From positions 95,303,300-95,367,299 of the forward strand of contig CM070876.1 of NCBI GenBank assembly GCA_036365515.1: a stretch of 64,000 bases of DNA, given 5' to 3'. Under the pieces are notes generated by a model, which was given only the letters and a program-made list of their open reading frames with translations, had not been told where the DNA came from and searched no databases. Below, piece by piece: positions 1 through 12,060 of the stretch (the stretch's first letter is position 1; every line of letters starts with the position of its first letter). Source of the stretch: Torymus aiolomorphi. Lineage: Eukaryota > Arthropoda > Insecta > Hymenoptera > Torymidae. The position numbers and the translations under genes were made by a program.

Positions 1-27
1 GGTGCAGCTGTAGAAACGGTCGTGCTG

Positions 28-852
28 CTAGATGTAGCACTCGAGACTCCCGTGTTGCACTCTGACACATTTGGCCCCCGACGAAACGACGTTTGCTCCC
101 TCGTAGCATTCCTTTTGTCCGCGCACAAACGCGGTCTTCGGCCTCGAAATCGGAATATACGAGCTCGAGATGTGAGTGGGGTCGGTTAAATTCATACTAT
201 TTTCTTGATTATCACTAATGTCGTGAACCCGATGAGGGCTTATTGGAAACCTCGTGGAATGAGCCCTCGGTTGATGTTTTCCTCGGCTATCAGCTGGAAA
301 ATCATCTGGTGCGACGATACTAACTCGGCAATCCGTCGGCGCATGAACACGTTCCGCTTCCGCTAAGCCACCTACACTCTGCACTCCTCCAGACATTCCC
401 GAAGCGTCAATCTCGAAGTGAATCTGCGATACAAAATTGCTCGATGGCTCGCTCATCGATAATGGGTCACGGAAGCGTCCAAGGGATTGACCCGTCGGCA
501 GCAGAGGATGAATCCCCTGCGCGCTTGGTCCGACGGACGCGTTGCTCTCAGCCAAGGATGAGTTACGTGTAGACTCGTGCGCCGAAACTTGTTGCTCGTC
601 ACGATCCTGCCGTCACAGTGCGGCATCTGGTCCGAATTGACGACGCATGTAGTACCGTTGCAGCCGATTGCGCACTATCATCGCATCAGCTTCCACGTTT
701 AACCCTCGCTGATGCGCCAAAAGCATTACTGTTCCGTCTGGCACCCGGTTAATGGTGTCGCGCAGTGCTCGCTGTCCCAGCTCCGGATCCGCACACATCA
801 AATCATCGCCATCCAACCTGATGGTTACTAAACTACCGTGAGACGCATCCAT
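28..852 (-). pseudogene. gag-like open frame with in-frame stop
   Basis: The frame starts at ATG 852-850 and reads 79 residues to a TGA at 613-615. It continues open in the same frame for about 194 more residues to a TAG at 28-30. The first part is a compact, mildly acidic domain (DLMCADPELGQRALRDT...). The second part is rich in Ser, His, Gln and Pro and looks disordered. No zinc knuckle, protease or other catalytic motif is visible. The position just downstream of a primer-binding-like site and leader suggests a gag-type structural protein of an LTR element. I do not recognise the family. The single in-frame stop between two open halves suggests one nonsense mutation in an old copy, although readthrough cannot be excluded. 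Confidence 0.4.
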
Positions 853-2303
853 TTTCAACGACGAAATAAAAATAAATCCAAACCGAGAAAAAGAACGAAT
901 CTCAGATAGCCCCTGCTCTTCTAGCTCTGCGACTGCACTGCTGCTCAGCTCAAGCTAAATGAAAAGGTGCGATTTACAATTATTATTAACTAAATGCACT
1001 AAAAAAAAACCAATAAATCATAAGCGTAAGCAGAGCAGTAACCCTAGGAGTTGTGTGCATTAAGCAGAGAGAGCAGATATTAAGCTGTGAGCGAAAGGAG
1101 CATCATCTAACTGGACGGAAATGAATTCACCCCCGGAACGAAGCAACTCGAATAACTATAACAATATGAACTCAACTCCCACTACTCAAACGCTCTCACG
1201 AACAGCGATACCACGTTCTAATTTATTTCGAAAAAAAAATTTTCAACGTCACGCACTTCATCAGCCAATCATCAAAAATCCTGGGAAAAGAAAATCAACT
1301 TTCCGACGGCTGACCAACTAACCTCGTATTTAATTTCCAATAGATTACTACTGCGCGAATTAAACAAGACCAGCACTTTTCAATCCGACTAAAAGTTCTA
1401 ACCAACTACTCGTTTACTCTTTAGATGAAAAGGCTACTTATTATTGCAAAGATAAACGAAATCTATAACGAAATTTTTAAATTAAATACCAACGAATAGA
1501 ATATTTTGAGTATTCAGCGAAACTCGAAATACTCGACAAAACCGAATTTCGCTCAAGCACTTTGACGAAGTTCGACAACGTTTAAAACAAAGACTCCCCC
1601 GGGTAACCAAGCAATACCCGAAGGCTCGAAATTTTCCACGACACGACGCTTATGTAGGCCGGAAATAGGGAAAAGAAATTTTTGGATTGGAGAATAGGCT
1701 GTGCAAAACCCAAGCAAAAAACAAAAAGCTATGTTTTAAATGTGATTCGCTCAAACTTGCCAATTTCCGCTGCCAGAAACTGCACGCACTACTGTTTGAG
1801 TTCTGTCGCGTGGCAGAGCGTAATCATGCAAAGGCAAAAGAAAGAAAAACGCAACTGTACCTTTGCCCCAGGTATAGCCTACACGGTTTCGCATCCATTC
1901 CTACACACGCGATGCTAAAGCCAAATTACGCATAAATTCTCTAACGGGAATTTTCACAATTTAGAAAAATAAATTTTGCTCCCAAACCCCAAATAATTAT
2001 TTTTCGAATTCCCAAACCAAATTTCAATTTACCCCTAAATTTAATTATTTTTCAAAATTCCTTATTCGCATAAGCAATACTAAATCGAAAGAAATAAAGT
2101 TCCACAGCTCCAGCATCCGCAATTATTCGCACGAAAAGTTCAATTTTCGATAATCACTGAACAGGCGGCTGCGAATAAAAATCCCAAAATGGCTGCCAGC
2201 TTCCCTCGCCGTCTCCCCCGTATGTGCGCGCACCGCAATGGCGAACGCGATCCCTAATATACTTAGCCACGGCCTTTTCCGTGGCCCCACGTTGGCTGCT
2301 CCA
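853..2303 (-). other. leader/untranslated part of the LTR element
   Basis: AT-rich sequence between the gag-like frame and the primer-binding-like site. A short plus-strand frame at 1687-1935 contains two Cys pairs but matches no known finger spacing. I see nothing else with support. Confidence 0.35.
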
Positions 2304-2755
2304 GTTATCACGATTGCTGGGGATCAGGGCAACCGCGGGCGAGAAACCCTATTAGGCAGCAGGTTTCCGCCAAGTGACAAATACACAATACTCTTATTAT
2401 AACACTAACGCAAATAAAAGTCAGAATTGTAATATCTAACTACTGCTGTACTCTTTATTTAAAAAAAGAAATGAACTATTAACAGCTAATATACAAAATG
2501 TCTAGGGCACCAGGTACGCGCGCTGTCGTACCGATAAAAACAGGAATAATTGAGCTGAGCGCGGATGGTAGAGCACGAGTTGCTCTGCGACGACAACTCG
2601 CCACGATGTAGCTTCAGCTACACGCAACGAGCAGGGGGTTCGGAGGGCAATTCGCGGTGCCAACGCACACACACGCGGTTTGGTCGGAGGAAGGAAGAAA
2701 TAACGGTCGGGGACTTACGGTGGTCGCGGCGACCAGGAGAGCTGAATCACGGCGG

Positions 2756-2806
<51 letters not shown>

Positions 2807-3251
2807 CTCGATCTCGATCTCGTTCTCTTCCTCTCGGTACCGTGGCATACACACACACTCGGTCGGCACTCTCGGCACTCGATGCTGTCGGCACGCGCGT
2901 GGCGGAGCAAGTGCCGGCAGGCAGCCGGCCGGCGAGCATGTTCCGGCTTCGGGCTGGTTCGCCCATACTCGGGCTCCCTCGGCCTCTCCTCGCTCGTTTT
3001 CTGCGGCTGCCGATCCTGACACGCGACGGCTGCTTCACGCAGCGGCGTTGGCAACCTCGCGCAGGCTGTTTGTAGCGGCGGCGGCAACAGCGGCTGGCTT
3101 GGTAGCTGTGCTCGCCGTGATGGCTGTTGGTGGCCGCAGTTACCCGGGCCTAGCGGCACGGGGAAAGCGGGAAGGGGTTATCGGGAGCAGCGGACACATG
3201 TGTGTGCGTTCTCGCGCGAACTCCCCGGGACATGGACGGCACCACGTCACA
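2304..3251 (-). repeat. probable 5' LTR, GC-rich, minus strand
   Basis: On the minus strand this segment starts TGTGACGTGG at 3251. It is GC-rich through the upstream half, has AATAAA at about 2459-2454, and ends at 2304 just before a TGG-initiated primer-site-like stretch. A (CT)n tract lies inside. Length is about 948 bp. The right edge is supported by interruption of a dispersed repeat; the left edge is uncertain because it does not end in a clean CA. Confidence 0.4.
2759..2803. repeat. (CT)n microsatellite
   Basis: An uninterrupted CT tract followed by four CGATCT-type variants. Long apparent reading frames across it are artefacts of the repeat. Confidence 0.95.
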
Positions 3252-3771
3252 AAACAAATCAACATACTCTCTTGAAATTTTAACATAATTTTGTACTCGA
3301 TAAGTGTAATAAGTGGTAAAAATTTTGAATCAATCGAATATTCTTTTTAAAAATGCAAATATAAGAAATTTATAAAAAAATTTTAACCTCAAATATCTTT
3401 GGTCACAACGGTCAGATTTTTTCGGACAAAGAACTGACTCCTTAGATATAAAAAAGCTAATTCTGTGCCAAATTTCAAAACGATTCATTGACTTTTACTC
3501 CTGTTATCCTAAAGGAAAGAAAACGCACATTTTTTCAAAAATAATTTTTTTCTCGGAAACAAATCAACATAACCTCTTCAAATTTTAGCACAATGTTTTA
3601 CTCGATAAGTGTAATAAGTGGTAAAAATTTTGAGTGGAAAAATGAAAAAGTTTTTGAGATATTAATTAAAGAAATATAAACCATATTTTCATTAATAACA
3701 AATGACAGGCTAGAGATAATTTAAATTTTAAAACAAGAAATTGTAGGTAATTTAAAGACCTTTTAACATAG
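3252..3771 (+). repeat. dispersed repeat R1 (copy 1)
   Basis: About 520 bp that recur at 46800-46869 plus 48224-48690 in the same orientation, with parts inverted at about 46490-46690. Internal duplicates of TAAGTGTAATAAGTGGTAAA occur near 3302 and 3607. It is non-coding, of a generic AT-rich type. Both long copies have been hit by LTR elements at nearly the same internal position. Confidence 0.8.
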
Positions 3772-4355
3772 AGCATTTTTATTATGATTCCCTTCCAGTT
3801 CCTAATTACCTAACCCCTCACATTCTAAAGTATTGACACTTAAAATAACTAACGGAGCTGCAGAAGTAGCAAAGTGGAACTACGCTACTTCATAAATATC
3901 AATTTGCTCAACATCATCTAACTAGCAACCATTGACGAGGTCTGTAACTGTACCATCTGTTGTCTCACTGTAGAAATAACTTAAGCCTAAAGATCGGCAA
4001 CTTACAAATAACAGATCAACCACTACTCTATGAGCCAAGTAAGAGAGTTGAGCACCTAAAACACATATGACTAATAAATACATGATACAAAAAATAATAC
4101 CGTATGAAAAAAGTTTGTAGCAATGGTCGTTATTGACTTACCTCGGTACATCAGTTACCTACAAAAAATTAAATCGAACTCAAAATCATGGCTATTTAAT
4201 AAATGATAATAAGGCACTAGCGAGAAGAAAAAATGCATCGGAAGCAAGTGTGTGGGGCGCAGGACGGGGTCCAGGGGCAGAGCCCTTGGTGGGGGTGCAG
4301 GGGGCGAAGCCCCTGCTCAGGAGGTGTGAAATAAAATTACTGATAAAATTTAAAA
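3772..4355 (+). repeat. dispersed repeat R2 (copy 1, inverted partner at 18.3-18.9 kb)
   Basis: This segment is the reverse complement of about 18255-18868 over nearly its whole length. One end reads ACATAGAGCATTTTTATTATG and the other carries a G-rich block (GGGGTCCAGGGGCAGAGCCC). No coding frame is convincing. The pair probably represents two insertions of one transposon family; no terminal motif identifies it. Confidence 0.8.
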
Positions 4356-4470
4356 AAAACCGCCGCCCCTCCCTATGTAAAAACTTCGTTTTTACATAAT
4401 AGGAACGACCGCAATACTCAGGATAACTATTGTCGAATAATCTTACAAAAATAATAATAGTAGATTATAC

Positions 4471-4855
4471 ACCTAGGGAGTAAAGTAGGCTATGTACGCC
4501 CGTGAGAAACTTGATGCACGAGCGATGCGAGGGCAGCAACTCGCGAACGTTCATAGTCCTCATTACTCTCGAGGGTTATATACAATTTTTTCACATGCCC
4601 GGCGGAAAGTTATTTATGCTTAATCCCCGATTACAGGGTCGAAAACGTCACATAACCTCATTTCTAGAAACTGCGACGCTTATGCTCGTGTGTCTATTTT
4701 TTTCACGATTAGTGCTGCCTGCAGTAATTTGCGGCTCGAGCGAAGCTAGGGCTGCAATACGCAGGCGGTGCTAGCCGAGAAAAACGTAGGGAAACGTGCA
4801 TGTTCGTAGCAGTTTCTAGGAGGGAGTACATGTGGCGTTTTACTCCCTGACAACG
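4471..4855. repeat. possible MITE with imperfect inverted ends
   Basis: The left side reads CCTAGGGAGTAAAGTAGGC and the right side contains the inverted form TTTTACTCCCTGAC. The internal sequence is GC-richer than its flanks and holds no supported gene. The similarity between the arms is short, so this is tentative. Confidence 0.3.
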
Positions 4856-5042
4856 GGGAGTAAACACAATACTTTACACGTGGTATACGAAAAACATAAT
4901 GAAAATGGCACCAAGGTATACGGTGGTTTAGAAAATGATACCAAAATATTGTCATGAAAAAAAAAAAATATTGCCAATTCATTGGCACGTCGCTACCTCC
5001 AAATTAATTTATCGCTCCTATATATATATATTTATATTTATA

Positions 5043-5262
5043 TGAAACGCTAGTAATGCAGACACTTTCCGGAATTGAAAGAGACTTATGCAGACAGAGA
5101 CCGACTTATGCAGACGTCGGCATAAATAGAGAGATTATTTCTTTAGTCAGGCACAACTTGTGCAGACACTTGTATAAACGGTATTACACTTGTGCAGATG
5201 GGTCACGTGGTCTTATATATTGCTGTCAGTATAAGTCGAAGTTCATATGATTATATATATAT
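5043..5262 (+). mobile_element. short TA-flanked element E1 (copy 1)
   Basis: About 220 bp flanked by TA-rich sequence, with a second copy at 25878-26090. It contains five occurrences of the word ACTTATGCAGACA or a close variant, at irregular spacing of 20-55 bp. In the middle lies the 16-mer ATTATTTCTTTAGTCA (5134-5149), which is shared with unrelated elements in this window. There is no coding potential. It looks like a non-autonomous element with iterated protein-binding words; the family is unknown. Confidence 0.6.
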
Positions 5263-6200
5263 TTAGTTTATATAGCACAAATGTAAAATAATCTATTTAT
5301 TTTGTATGTTTTTTCAATAATTTGGAAATTATTTTTCCTTATTTTAGAAATCCTTTATTAGTTTCTACTGATATTATCTCAAAAGAAAAGTTTAATGTTA
5401 AGATATTAATAATACAAAACACCTACCAACCCTATATAAGAAGAATCTTTCCTACAATCCTATTACTTCCAAATCATTGTCCTTCAATATTCTGTATAAT
5501 AGATAATGTTTCTTGGTGAAATTTAACAAATATATTGCCTATACTACACACACAATTGTCTATAAATTTCATGTTTTCATTTATAAAAGAGAGAACGCGA
5601 TTAATATCGAAATGCAGCCAAAAGTATTGTTACGTATTTCTCGGATTCTAATTGGCCAGCGTATCTCGCTAATTTCATGTATCGGTGAAGCGCGCTGTAA
5701 ATTAACTTCAATTAAAAACAAACGCATATAACCAATACGTGACGCGTAGGATGCGTCATTTTCTTTTTCTAGTATACATCATAATGCCGTTCCCGAAAAA
5801 TTATGTTTTGAAAAGAGGGCTAAATCAGTTTTAACTTCAATATCTTTGAAATTCATAAACCAATTCTTTTACCCAAAGAATACATATAATAAATAAATAA
5901 TATACAAACTCTACATCTCCACCAAATTTTAAAGAAATTGGAACAATTTTTGTCTAGTTATCATGCGAGTATGCGATAAAGAAAGTGACTGTGTAAAATA
6001 TGAAAATTTTCAATACTAAATATCTCAAAAAGTAATTGTTCGATCTTGAAAATTAGCACACATATTATCACATACAAAATTGTTTATAAATTTGGAAATC
6101 GCCCAATTTCGAATGTCAAACCGCTAAAATGTTGGATGTTCCGCTTATATCAAAATTGGCGCGTGTTCGACCTATACCGGTGGACGACTGTCTACCCAAA
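5263..6200. other. AT-rich intergenic/repeat-derived sequence
   Basis: No gene is supported here. The part from about 5800 is the degenerate AT-rich type (similar in style to the 3.3 kb repeat) that recurs through the window. Confidence 0.5.
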
Positions 6201-6205
6201 TTTCT

Positions 6206-6800
<595 letters not shown>

Positions 6801-7329
6801 ACAATTTTTTCCCAATATATTAGTATTTTAATTTTTTATTTTTTTTTTTTTAGTATTTTTTTTCTTTCAAAAAAGAAACTGGAAAATTGTCCAACAATTT
6901 GTTCAATGTTTACGCAAAAACGAATTGATATTTTGATTTGTAAGTTTGCAGGGGTGTAGAATGTTATAAAATTTAGGGCAATGTCCTCTTGATTTTACGC
7001 AATTTGCAAAAAAAAAATAATAGATTTTGTTATCATAATTATGTTTACTGCACTTTACGTACTGCAATGTTGATGGTTAAATGGCGTTGTAAGTACACTC
7101 TATATTACTCGCCATGCGTCGTCTGGTCGGCCGACTTGATCCGTCGGTTTTTATCAAATAAAAATGAAATACACCGTGTTATACGAAATTAAGAGAACAT
7201 TTCTCTAAATTTGATAACCCTTTACCCCCACCCCCCCTCGCCCCACACAAAGTTTGAAGCCGAAATATTATTTCTCTTTTGTGTAAACTTTGAACGAAAT
7301 TGGATGACCTGGCCGCGCCGTATGCGTAT
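6801..7329. other. AT-rich spacer, no gene seen
   Basis: T-rich sequence after the TG tract, then unremarkable AT-rich DNA. I see no supported feature. Confidence 0.5.
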
Positions 7330-7651
7330 ATATATATAGGTATACGGATAGGTCTGAATTCGCGGTTAGTATAGGCAGTGTATGCATATCTTCGTGTGCG
7401 CGCATGCGCATGTGCTGCAGCTCAGCTGCTCATCTTGTCTGGCTCGTTGTACTTGTTTGCGTAAGCGACACAGCGCCGCGGATGATGCCAGAAAAAGGCT
7501 TGGCCGAACTTCGCGAAAATAAGTGAAAAAGTGTCAGTGCGGAGTGAACACGAGAAAGCTGCCTACTACATATAACGTATAATCGCTAAGTACAGTGATT
7601 CGATTCCTCTCTGGCTCTCATCCACCATGTCAACCATGTACGCACGGCACA
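7330..7651 (+). promoter_or_regulatory. promoter/5' exon-like segment
   Basis: The composition changes here to mixed GC. It has a TATATATATA stretch near 7331, GC-rich words and a 5'-UTR-like run (AGTGAAAAAGTGTCAGTG), ending near an ATG in good context (CCACCATGTC, about 7622-7631). The foldback element starts only 23 bp later. It may be the start of a host gene or of a transposon transcript. No splice donor or protein match is established. Confidence 0.25.
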
Positions 7652-7799
7652 CAGTGGGCAAAAATAAATTTTTTTGGACAAAAATCTGCCTACAAGTCAA
7701 TTCTTAATCAATTTTGATCCAACACGACTAAAAATTTAGGTTTTTAAAAATACTTTCGGGGTACATTGCTTAAATTAATGAAATCGTTTTTCTACCATT

Positions 7800-8475
7800 C
7801 AAAAGATAAACCTAAACCCATAAGCCATGAACCCATAAACCCTGAACCCAAGAACTTGTAGATAAACGCATAAAACCTAAAGCGATCAACACTAAACCCA
7901 TAAACCATAAACCAAGAACCCTATACCCATGGATACTGAAACCATAAGCCCTCAACCCACAAATATTGAACCTTGAACCCATAAGCTCTGAACCCATAAA
8001 CCCATAAACTCTGAACCCAGACCCATCAATCATAAACCAATAACCCATTAACCATAAACCGTGAACCCATTAACCATAAACCCATAAACCATAAACCCAT
8101 AAACTCATAAACCCATAAACCATAAACCCATGAACCCATAAACCATGGACCCATAAACCATAAACCTATAAACCCATAAACCCATAAACCCATAAACCCA
8201 TAAACCCATAAACCCATAAACCCATATACCATAAATCCATAAACCCATAAATCATAAACTCATAAACCATAAACCACAAACCTATAACCCCATAAACCCA
8301 TAAACCATAAATCATAAACTATAAACCATAAACCCATAAACGATAAACCCATAAACCATGAACCCATAAACCATAAACCCCTAATGGAGATCTAAGCCCA
8401 TGAGCCCTAGACCTATAAAGTCTGAACCCATAGGTCGTAAACCCATAAAACCAAAACCCATGAACCTTAAACCCA
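7800..8475 (-). repeat. 15-bp minisatellite, left arm (degenerate)
   Basis: Degenerate units of CCCATAAACCATAAA type, complementary to the cleaner array on the right arm. Apparent proteins of MVYG/LWVYGF type are products of the repeat. Confidence 0.9.
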
Positions 8476-8526
8476 CGAATACTAAACTTCGTTGAAAATC
8501 AAAACAGTATGTTTTTTTCATGATGA

Positions 8527-8690
8527 GAAATCGAAATGATATGTTTTTCGTCGGAAAAAATCGAAATGATATGTTTTTCGTCGGAAGAAATCGAAATGAT
8601 ATGTTTTTCGTCGGAAAAAATCGAAATGATATGTTTTTCGTTAGAAAAAATTTAAAACGGTATGTTTTTCGTCGGGAACATCGAAATGAT
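8527..8690 (+). repeat. 30-bp tandem repeat
   Basis: Five to six units of AAATCGAAATGATATGTTTT plus TCGTCGGAA at 30-bp spacing (8531, 8561, 8591, 8621, ...) form the loop of the foldback element. Confidence 0.95.
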
Positions 8691-8742
8691 AGTAATGAAA
8701 ATAATGAAATTTAATTTGTTCCTACAAACGGATTTATTCTAG

Positions 8743-9170
8743 TTAATGGTTTATGGGTTAATGGTTTATGGGTTAATGGTTTATGGGATAATGGTTTATG
8801 GGTTAATGGTTTATGGGTTAATGGTTTATGGGTTAATGGTTTATGGGTTAATGGTTTATGGGTTAATGGTTTATGGGTTAATGGTTTATGGATTTATGGT
8901 TAATGGGTTCATAATTTATGGCTTATGGGTATATTGTTTATTGGTTTATGATTTATGGGTCTTGGTTCAGAGTTTATGGGTTAAAAGCTTATGGGTTCAG
9001 GGTTCAATATTTATGGGTTGAGGGCTTATGGGTTCAGTATCCATGGGTATAGGATTCTTGGGTTTATGGTTTATGGGTTTAGTGTTGATTGCTTTAGGTT
9101 CTATGCGTTTATCTACAAGTTCTTGGGTTTAGGGTTTATGGGTTCATGGCTTATGGGTTTAGGTTTATCT
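8743..9170 (+). repeat. 15-bp minisatellite, right arm
   Basis: About ten near-perfect TTAATGGTTTATGGG units up to about 8890, followed by degenerate units. This is the inverted partner of the left arm. Confidence 0.95.
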
Positions 9171-9525
9171 TTTGAATGTTAGAAAAATTAGTTTATTAAT
9201 TTAAGCAATGTACCCCGAAAGTATTTTTAAAAACCTAAATTTTTAGTCGTGTTGGATCAAAATTGATTAAGAATTGACTTGTAGGCAGATTTTTGTCCAA
9301 AAAAATTTATTTTTGCCCACTGGGCAGTCCGGCAGACGGCAGTCATCAATGTTTATCAGCAGTCACTGTGTGTCCTAGATTTCTATAGACCGATATTGAT
9401 GTTGGTCGAGTTCTCTGCTAATTTAGTTGTGGTCTTTTTCTTGAGTAAGTATTATTTCAATAATACTAGCTTCTTTCTAATCTTGCAGGGTTTTCATCTT
9501 TTTTTCACAAGGACATTTTGGTAAT

Positions 9526-10003
9526 GGGTCTGAAGTTTGCAACGTTGGAGTCCAACGAAATAAAAAAAAGATTCATTTTGCTTCACGTTTATATTAAACG
9601 CCTCTGCTAAACGACCGTCAGATCTGATGGTCAAATAACCATAACACATTTAAAAACACGTAAAAACCGTTGTTTTGAGAGTCTGACCTGGAAGGAACTA
9701 TTATTTCTTTAGTCAAACCTCAATCCTTGTCTATTTTTTTCTTTATTTAAGCGTCAATTCTTCAACTACAGAAAATTAAAGGTTAGGTTTTACCAATATA
9801 TAGGTGTATGCGCTCTCATGAAACCTGACGGTCGTTTAGCAAGAGCCTATATTAAATAATATTAATTTTGCGTGTAGATTTAGTGTTTTATAGTATACAT
9901 TAACTTTAAAACAAAGGTTTAGATAAAATTTCCATTGTTGAATAACTTTAATCAATCTTAAAAAATTATTTCGTTGCATTCCAACGATGCAAACTTCAGA
10001 CCC
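9526..10003. mobile_element. inverted-repeat element E4 with shared 16-mer
   Basis: The ends are inverted copies of GGGTCTGAAGTTTGCA plus a short CGTTGGA/CCAACG hairpin and GAAATA. An inner inverted pair, CTAAACGACCGTCAG, lies at about 9606-9620 and 9825-9840. The 16-mer ATTATTTCTTTAGTCA occurs at 9700-9715. It is non-coding and probably a MITE-like insertion; the family is unknown. Confidence 0.55.
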
Positions 10004-10009
10004 ATTTTT

Positions 10010-11386
10010 GGTAAACTTTGAGCAAGGGTCAGGTAGTCTTAGTTGGAAATGCACATGCGCTTTTTCGACTTTCAAGTCCAAAGATCCCTTTCCTTTCTCT
10101 AAAAATATTTTCAGCTTCACACACATCATATCATGCATGCTGAGAGATTATATACCTTGTTTCAGATCTAAATAATCAGCAAGTATGGAGTTACAGCAGT
10201 TCTGTGTGTTTTTCAGGAAATTCTTAAGAACAAACTCATTTTCTCCGTGCTGACTGATTCAGTAGATCTGAAACTCAATATACAATGCCTCAGCATACAT
10301 TGCACTGTATGTGAATATTCTGGTAAACTTTGAGAAATGGTGAGGAAATTTTAGTCGAAAATGCACATGCGGCTTTTCGACTTTTCGTTCCAAAGATCCC
10401 TTTCCATTCCCTACAAGTATCTTAAACTTTCCATACATAATGGAATACATGCTGAGGGACAGTTTATCAAGTTTCAGATCTACATAATTAGCAAGTCTGA
10501 AGATATTGCAATTTTTGTGCTTTTTCAGGAAATTTTTAAGAAAGAAAAGTAATTTCCTCAAAACTGGTGATTTATTTGATCTGAAACTCAATATACAATG
10601 CCTCAGCATACATTGCATTGTGTGTGAATATTCTGGTAAACTTTGAGAAAGGGTGAGGAGGTTTTAGTCGAAAATGCACATGCGGCTTTTCGACTTTTCG
10701 TTCCAGAGATTCCTTTCCATTCCCTACAAGTATCTTAAACTTTCCATACATAATGGAATACATGCTGAGGGACAGTTTATCAAGTTCCAGATCTACATAA
10801 TTAGCAAGTCTGAAGATATTGCAATTTTTGTGCTTCTTCAGGAAATTTTTAAGAAAGAAAAGTAATTTCCTCCAAACTCGCTGATGGCAGATGGAGTAGA
10901 CCTGAAATTTAATATACAGTGCCTCAGCATGCATTGCATTGTGTGTGAACATTCTGGTAAACTTTGAGCAAGGGTCAGGTTGTCTTAGTAGGAAATGCAC
11001 ATGCGGCTTTTCAACTTTTGAGCCCAAAGATGCGTTTCCATTCGCTAATTATATTTTAAAGTTTACACACACCATTCAATAATTGCTGAGGGATTGTATA
11101 TCAAGTTTCAAATCTAAATAATCAGTAAGTGTGAAGCTATCGCTTTTTCTGTGTGTTTTTCAGGAAATTTTCAAGAAAAAATGTCTTTTCCTAGACAATG
11201 GCTGATTGAGTAGATCTGAAATTGCATATACAATTGCCCTCTGTATCTATTGCATTGTTTGTGGAGATTCTGGTAAACTTTGTAGAAGGGTCAGGTGGTC
11301 TTAGTTAAAAATGCACATGCGCTTTTCCGATTTTCAAGTCCAAAGACCCCTTACAATTCTCTCAACATATCATGGTAAATATATAG
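10010..11386 (+). repeat. 315-bp tandem repeat array (about 4.4 units)
   Basis: Units begin at GGTAAACTTTGAG near 10010, 10322, 10635, 10956 and 11272 (spacings of 312 to 321 bp). Each carries a conserved block AATGCACATGCG, TTTTTCAGGAAATT and CAATATACA. The short frames inside repeat from unit to unit and are not persuasive genes. It could be a satellite or a multiplied transposon internal repeat. Confidence 0.9.
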
Positions 11387-11421
11387 TGCTATGTATGATC
11401 TTATCGACACGCTAACACTAT

Positions 11422-12010
11422 ATGGCGAGTAGTTTGCTGTGAGAATGTTTTCTCGTTTACTTTACAGCTAGCACCTATCCTGCAACTATTCCCTTCTTTT
11501 TGGCAGGAGCATGGCTTCACTGTGCTTCTACCGTTACTAATTTATTCATGTTTTAATTATTCTTTATGTAACCTTGGGCGAAGAGCTCCTGCAGACGACA
11601 TCGCGTCGTCGTAAACTCCTGCAGCTACCGTTTTTTATTGGGACCATATGTTGGATTGATTGACCTATTTTATGTGGACATTGACAACCTTTGAACTCGT
11701 TGAAAAACTTATCTGGTGAGTAGCTTACTGTAAGAAAGTTTATTTGCTTATACGTTTCATCTAGCATCTATCCTGCAATAATTTCCTACCCCTTTGACAG
11801 GAGTGTGGCTTCTCTGTACTCCCTCCGTTGCCAACTTATTCTTGTTGTAATTATGTTTTTGGCCTAGGGCGAAGAGATCCTGCAGACGACATCACGGCGT
11901 CCTAAACAGCTACAGTTATCGTTTTTTATTGGGACCAGATGACGGAAACGTGTATTGTATATGAGCAAAAAGCTCCTGTGGATGAGATCATCTTGAGTTG
12001 CTGCTTTTCC
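11422..12010 (+). repeat. two 290-bp repeat units with conserved hairpin
   Basis: Two units start near 11422 and 11712 (GGCGAGTAGTTTGCTG and GGTGAGTAGCTTACTG). Each contains TAGCACCTATCCTGCAA and a motif GGGCGAAGAGCTCCTGCAGA followed by a hairpin GACGAC-loop-GTCGTC (11592-11608) or a mismatched form (11885-11901). A degenerate third copy of the motif lies near 11961-11992. The same motif and hairpin occur twice in each of the repeats at 15.4, 22.4 and 25.2 kb. Confidence 0.7.
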
Positions 12011-12060
12011 TGTTTCACTACATCATCAGCCGCGTTCAGTTACTGGCCTTTATAGTAAGA

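Larger units (their letters stand above)
1..3251 (-). mobile_element. LTR retrotransposon, 5' part, minus strand (runs off left edge)
   Basis: Read on the minus strand, a GC-rich probable LTR (2304-3251) is followed by a tRNA-primer-like stretch starting TGGAGCAGCCAACGTGGGG (2303 downward), an AT-rich leader (about 860-2280) and a broken gag-like frame (28-852). The right boundary is placed at 3251 because the sequence from 3252 is a dispersed repeat whose other copies (near 3560, 46810 and 48490) continue further left than this one does. The 3' part and second LTR lie outside the window, so no target-site duplication can be tested. The superfamily is not resolved. Confidence 0.5.
7652..9322. 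mobile_element. foldback (long inverted repeat) transposon
   Basis: The two ends are inverted repeats. The left starts CAGTGGGCAAAAATAAAT at 7652 and the right ends with its complement at 9322. They match closely for about 150 bp before the arms pass into a 15-bp minisatellite: CCCATAAACCATAAA-type units on the left (7800-8470), TTAATGGTTTATGGG units on the right (8743-9170). The centre holds a 30-bp tandem repeat. There is no transposase. The CAGTG terminus would fit a hAT-like origin, but I see no clear 8-bp duplication, so the superfamily is open. Confidence 0.75.

Noticed and set aside
2565..3275. Several long overlapping frames on both strands
   Set aside because: They run through a (CT)n tract in GC-rich LTR sequence and have no domain; stop scarcity is due to base composition.
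8527..8690. 30-bp direct repeats as a possible CRISPR array
   Set aside because: Repeats are contiguous with no unique spacers, and the sequence is animal nuclear DNA.
7812..9182. Frames rich in MVYGL/FMGLW repeats
   Set aside because: Translations of the 15-bp minisatellite arms of the foldback element.
10259..11027. Repeated 100-150 residue minus-strand frames with similar sequence
   Set aside because: They recur only because of the 315-bp tandem repeat and show frame shifts between units; no start context or domain.
11422..12010. Helitron 3' hairpin plus CTRR end
   Set aside because: A hairpin is present, but no CTRR terminus at the expected short distance and no TC start could be paired with it.
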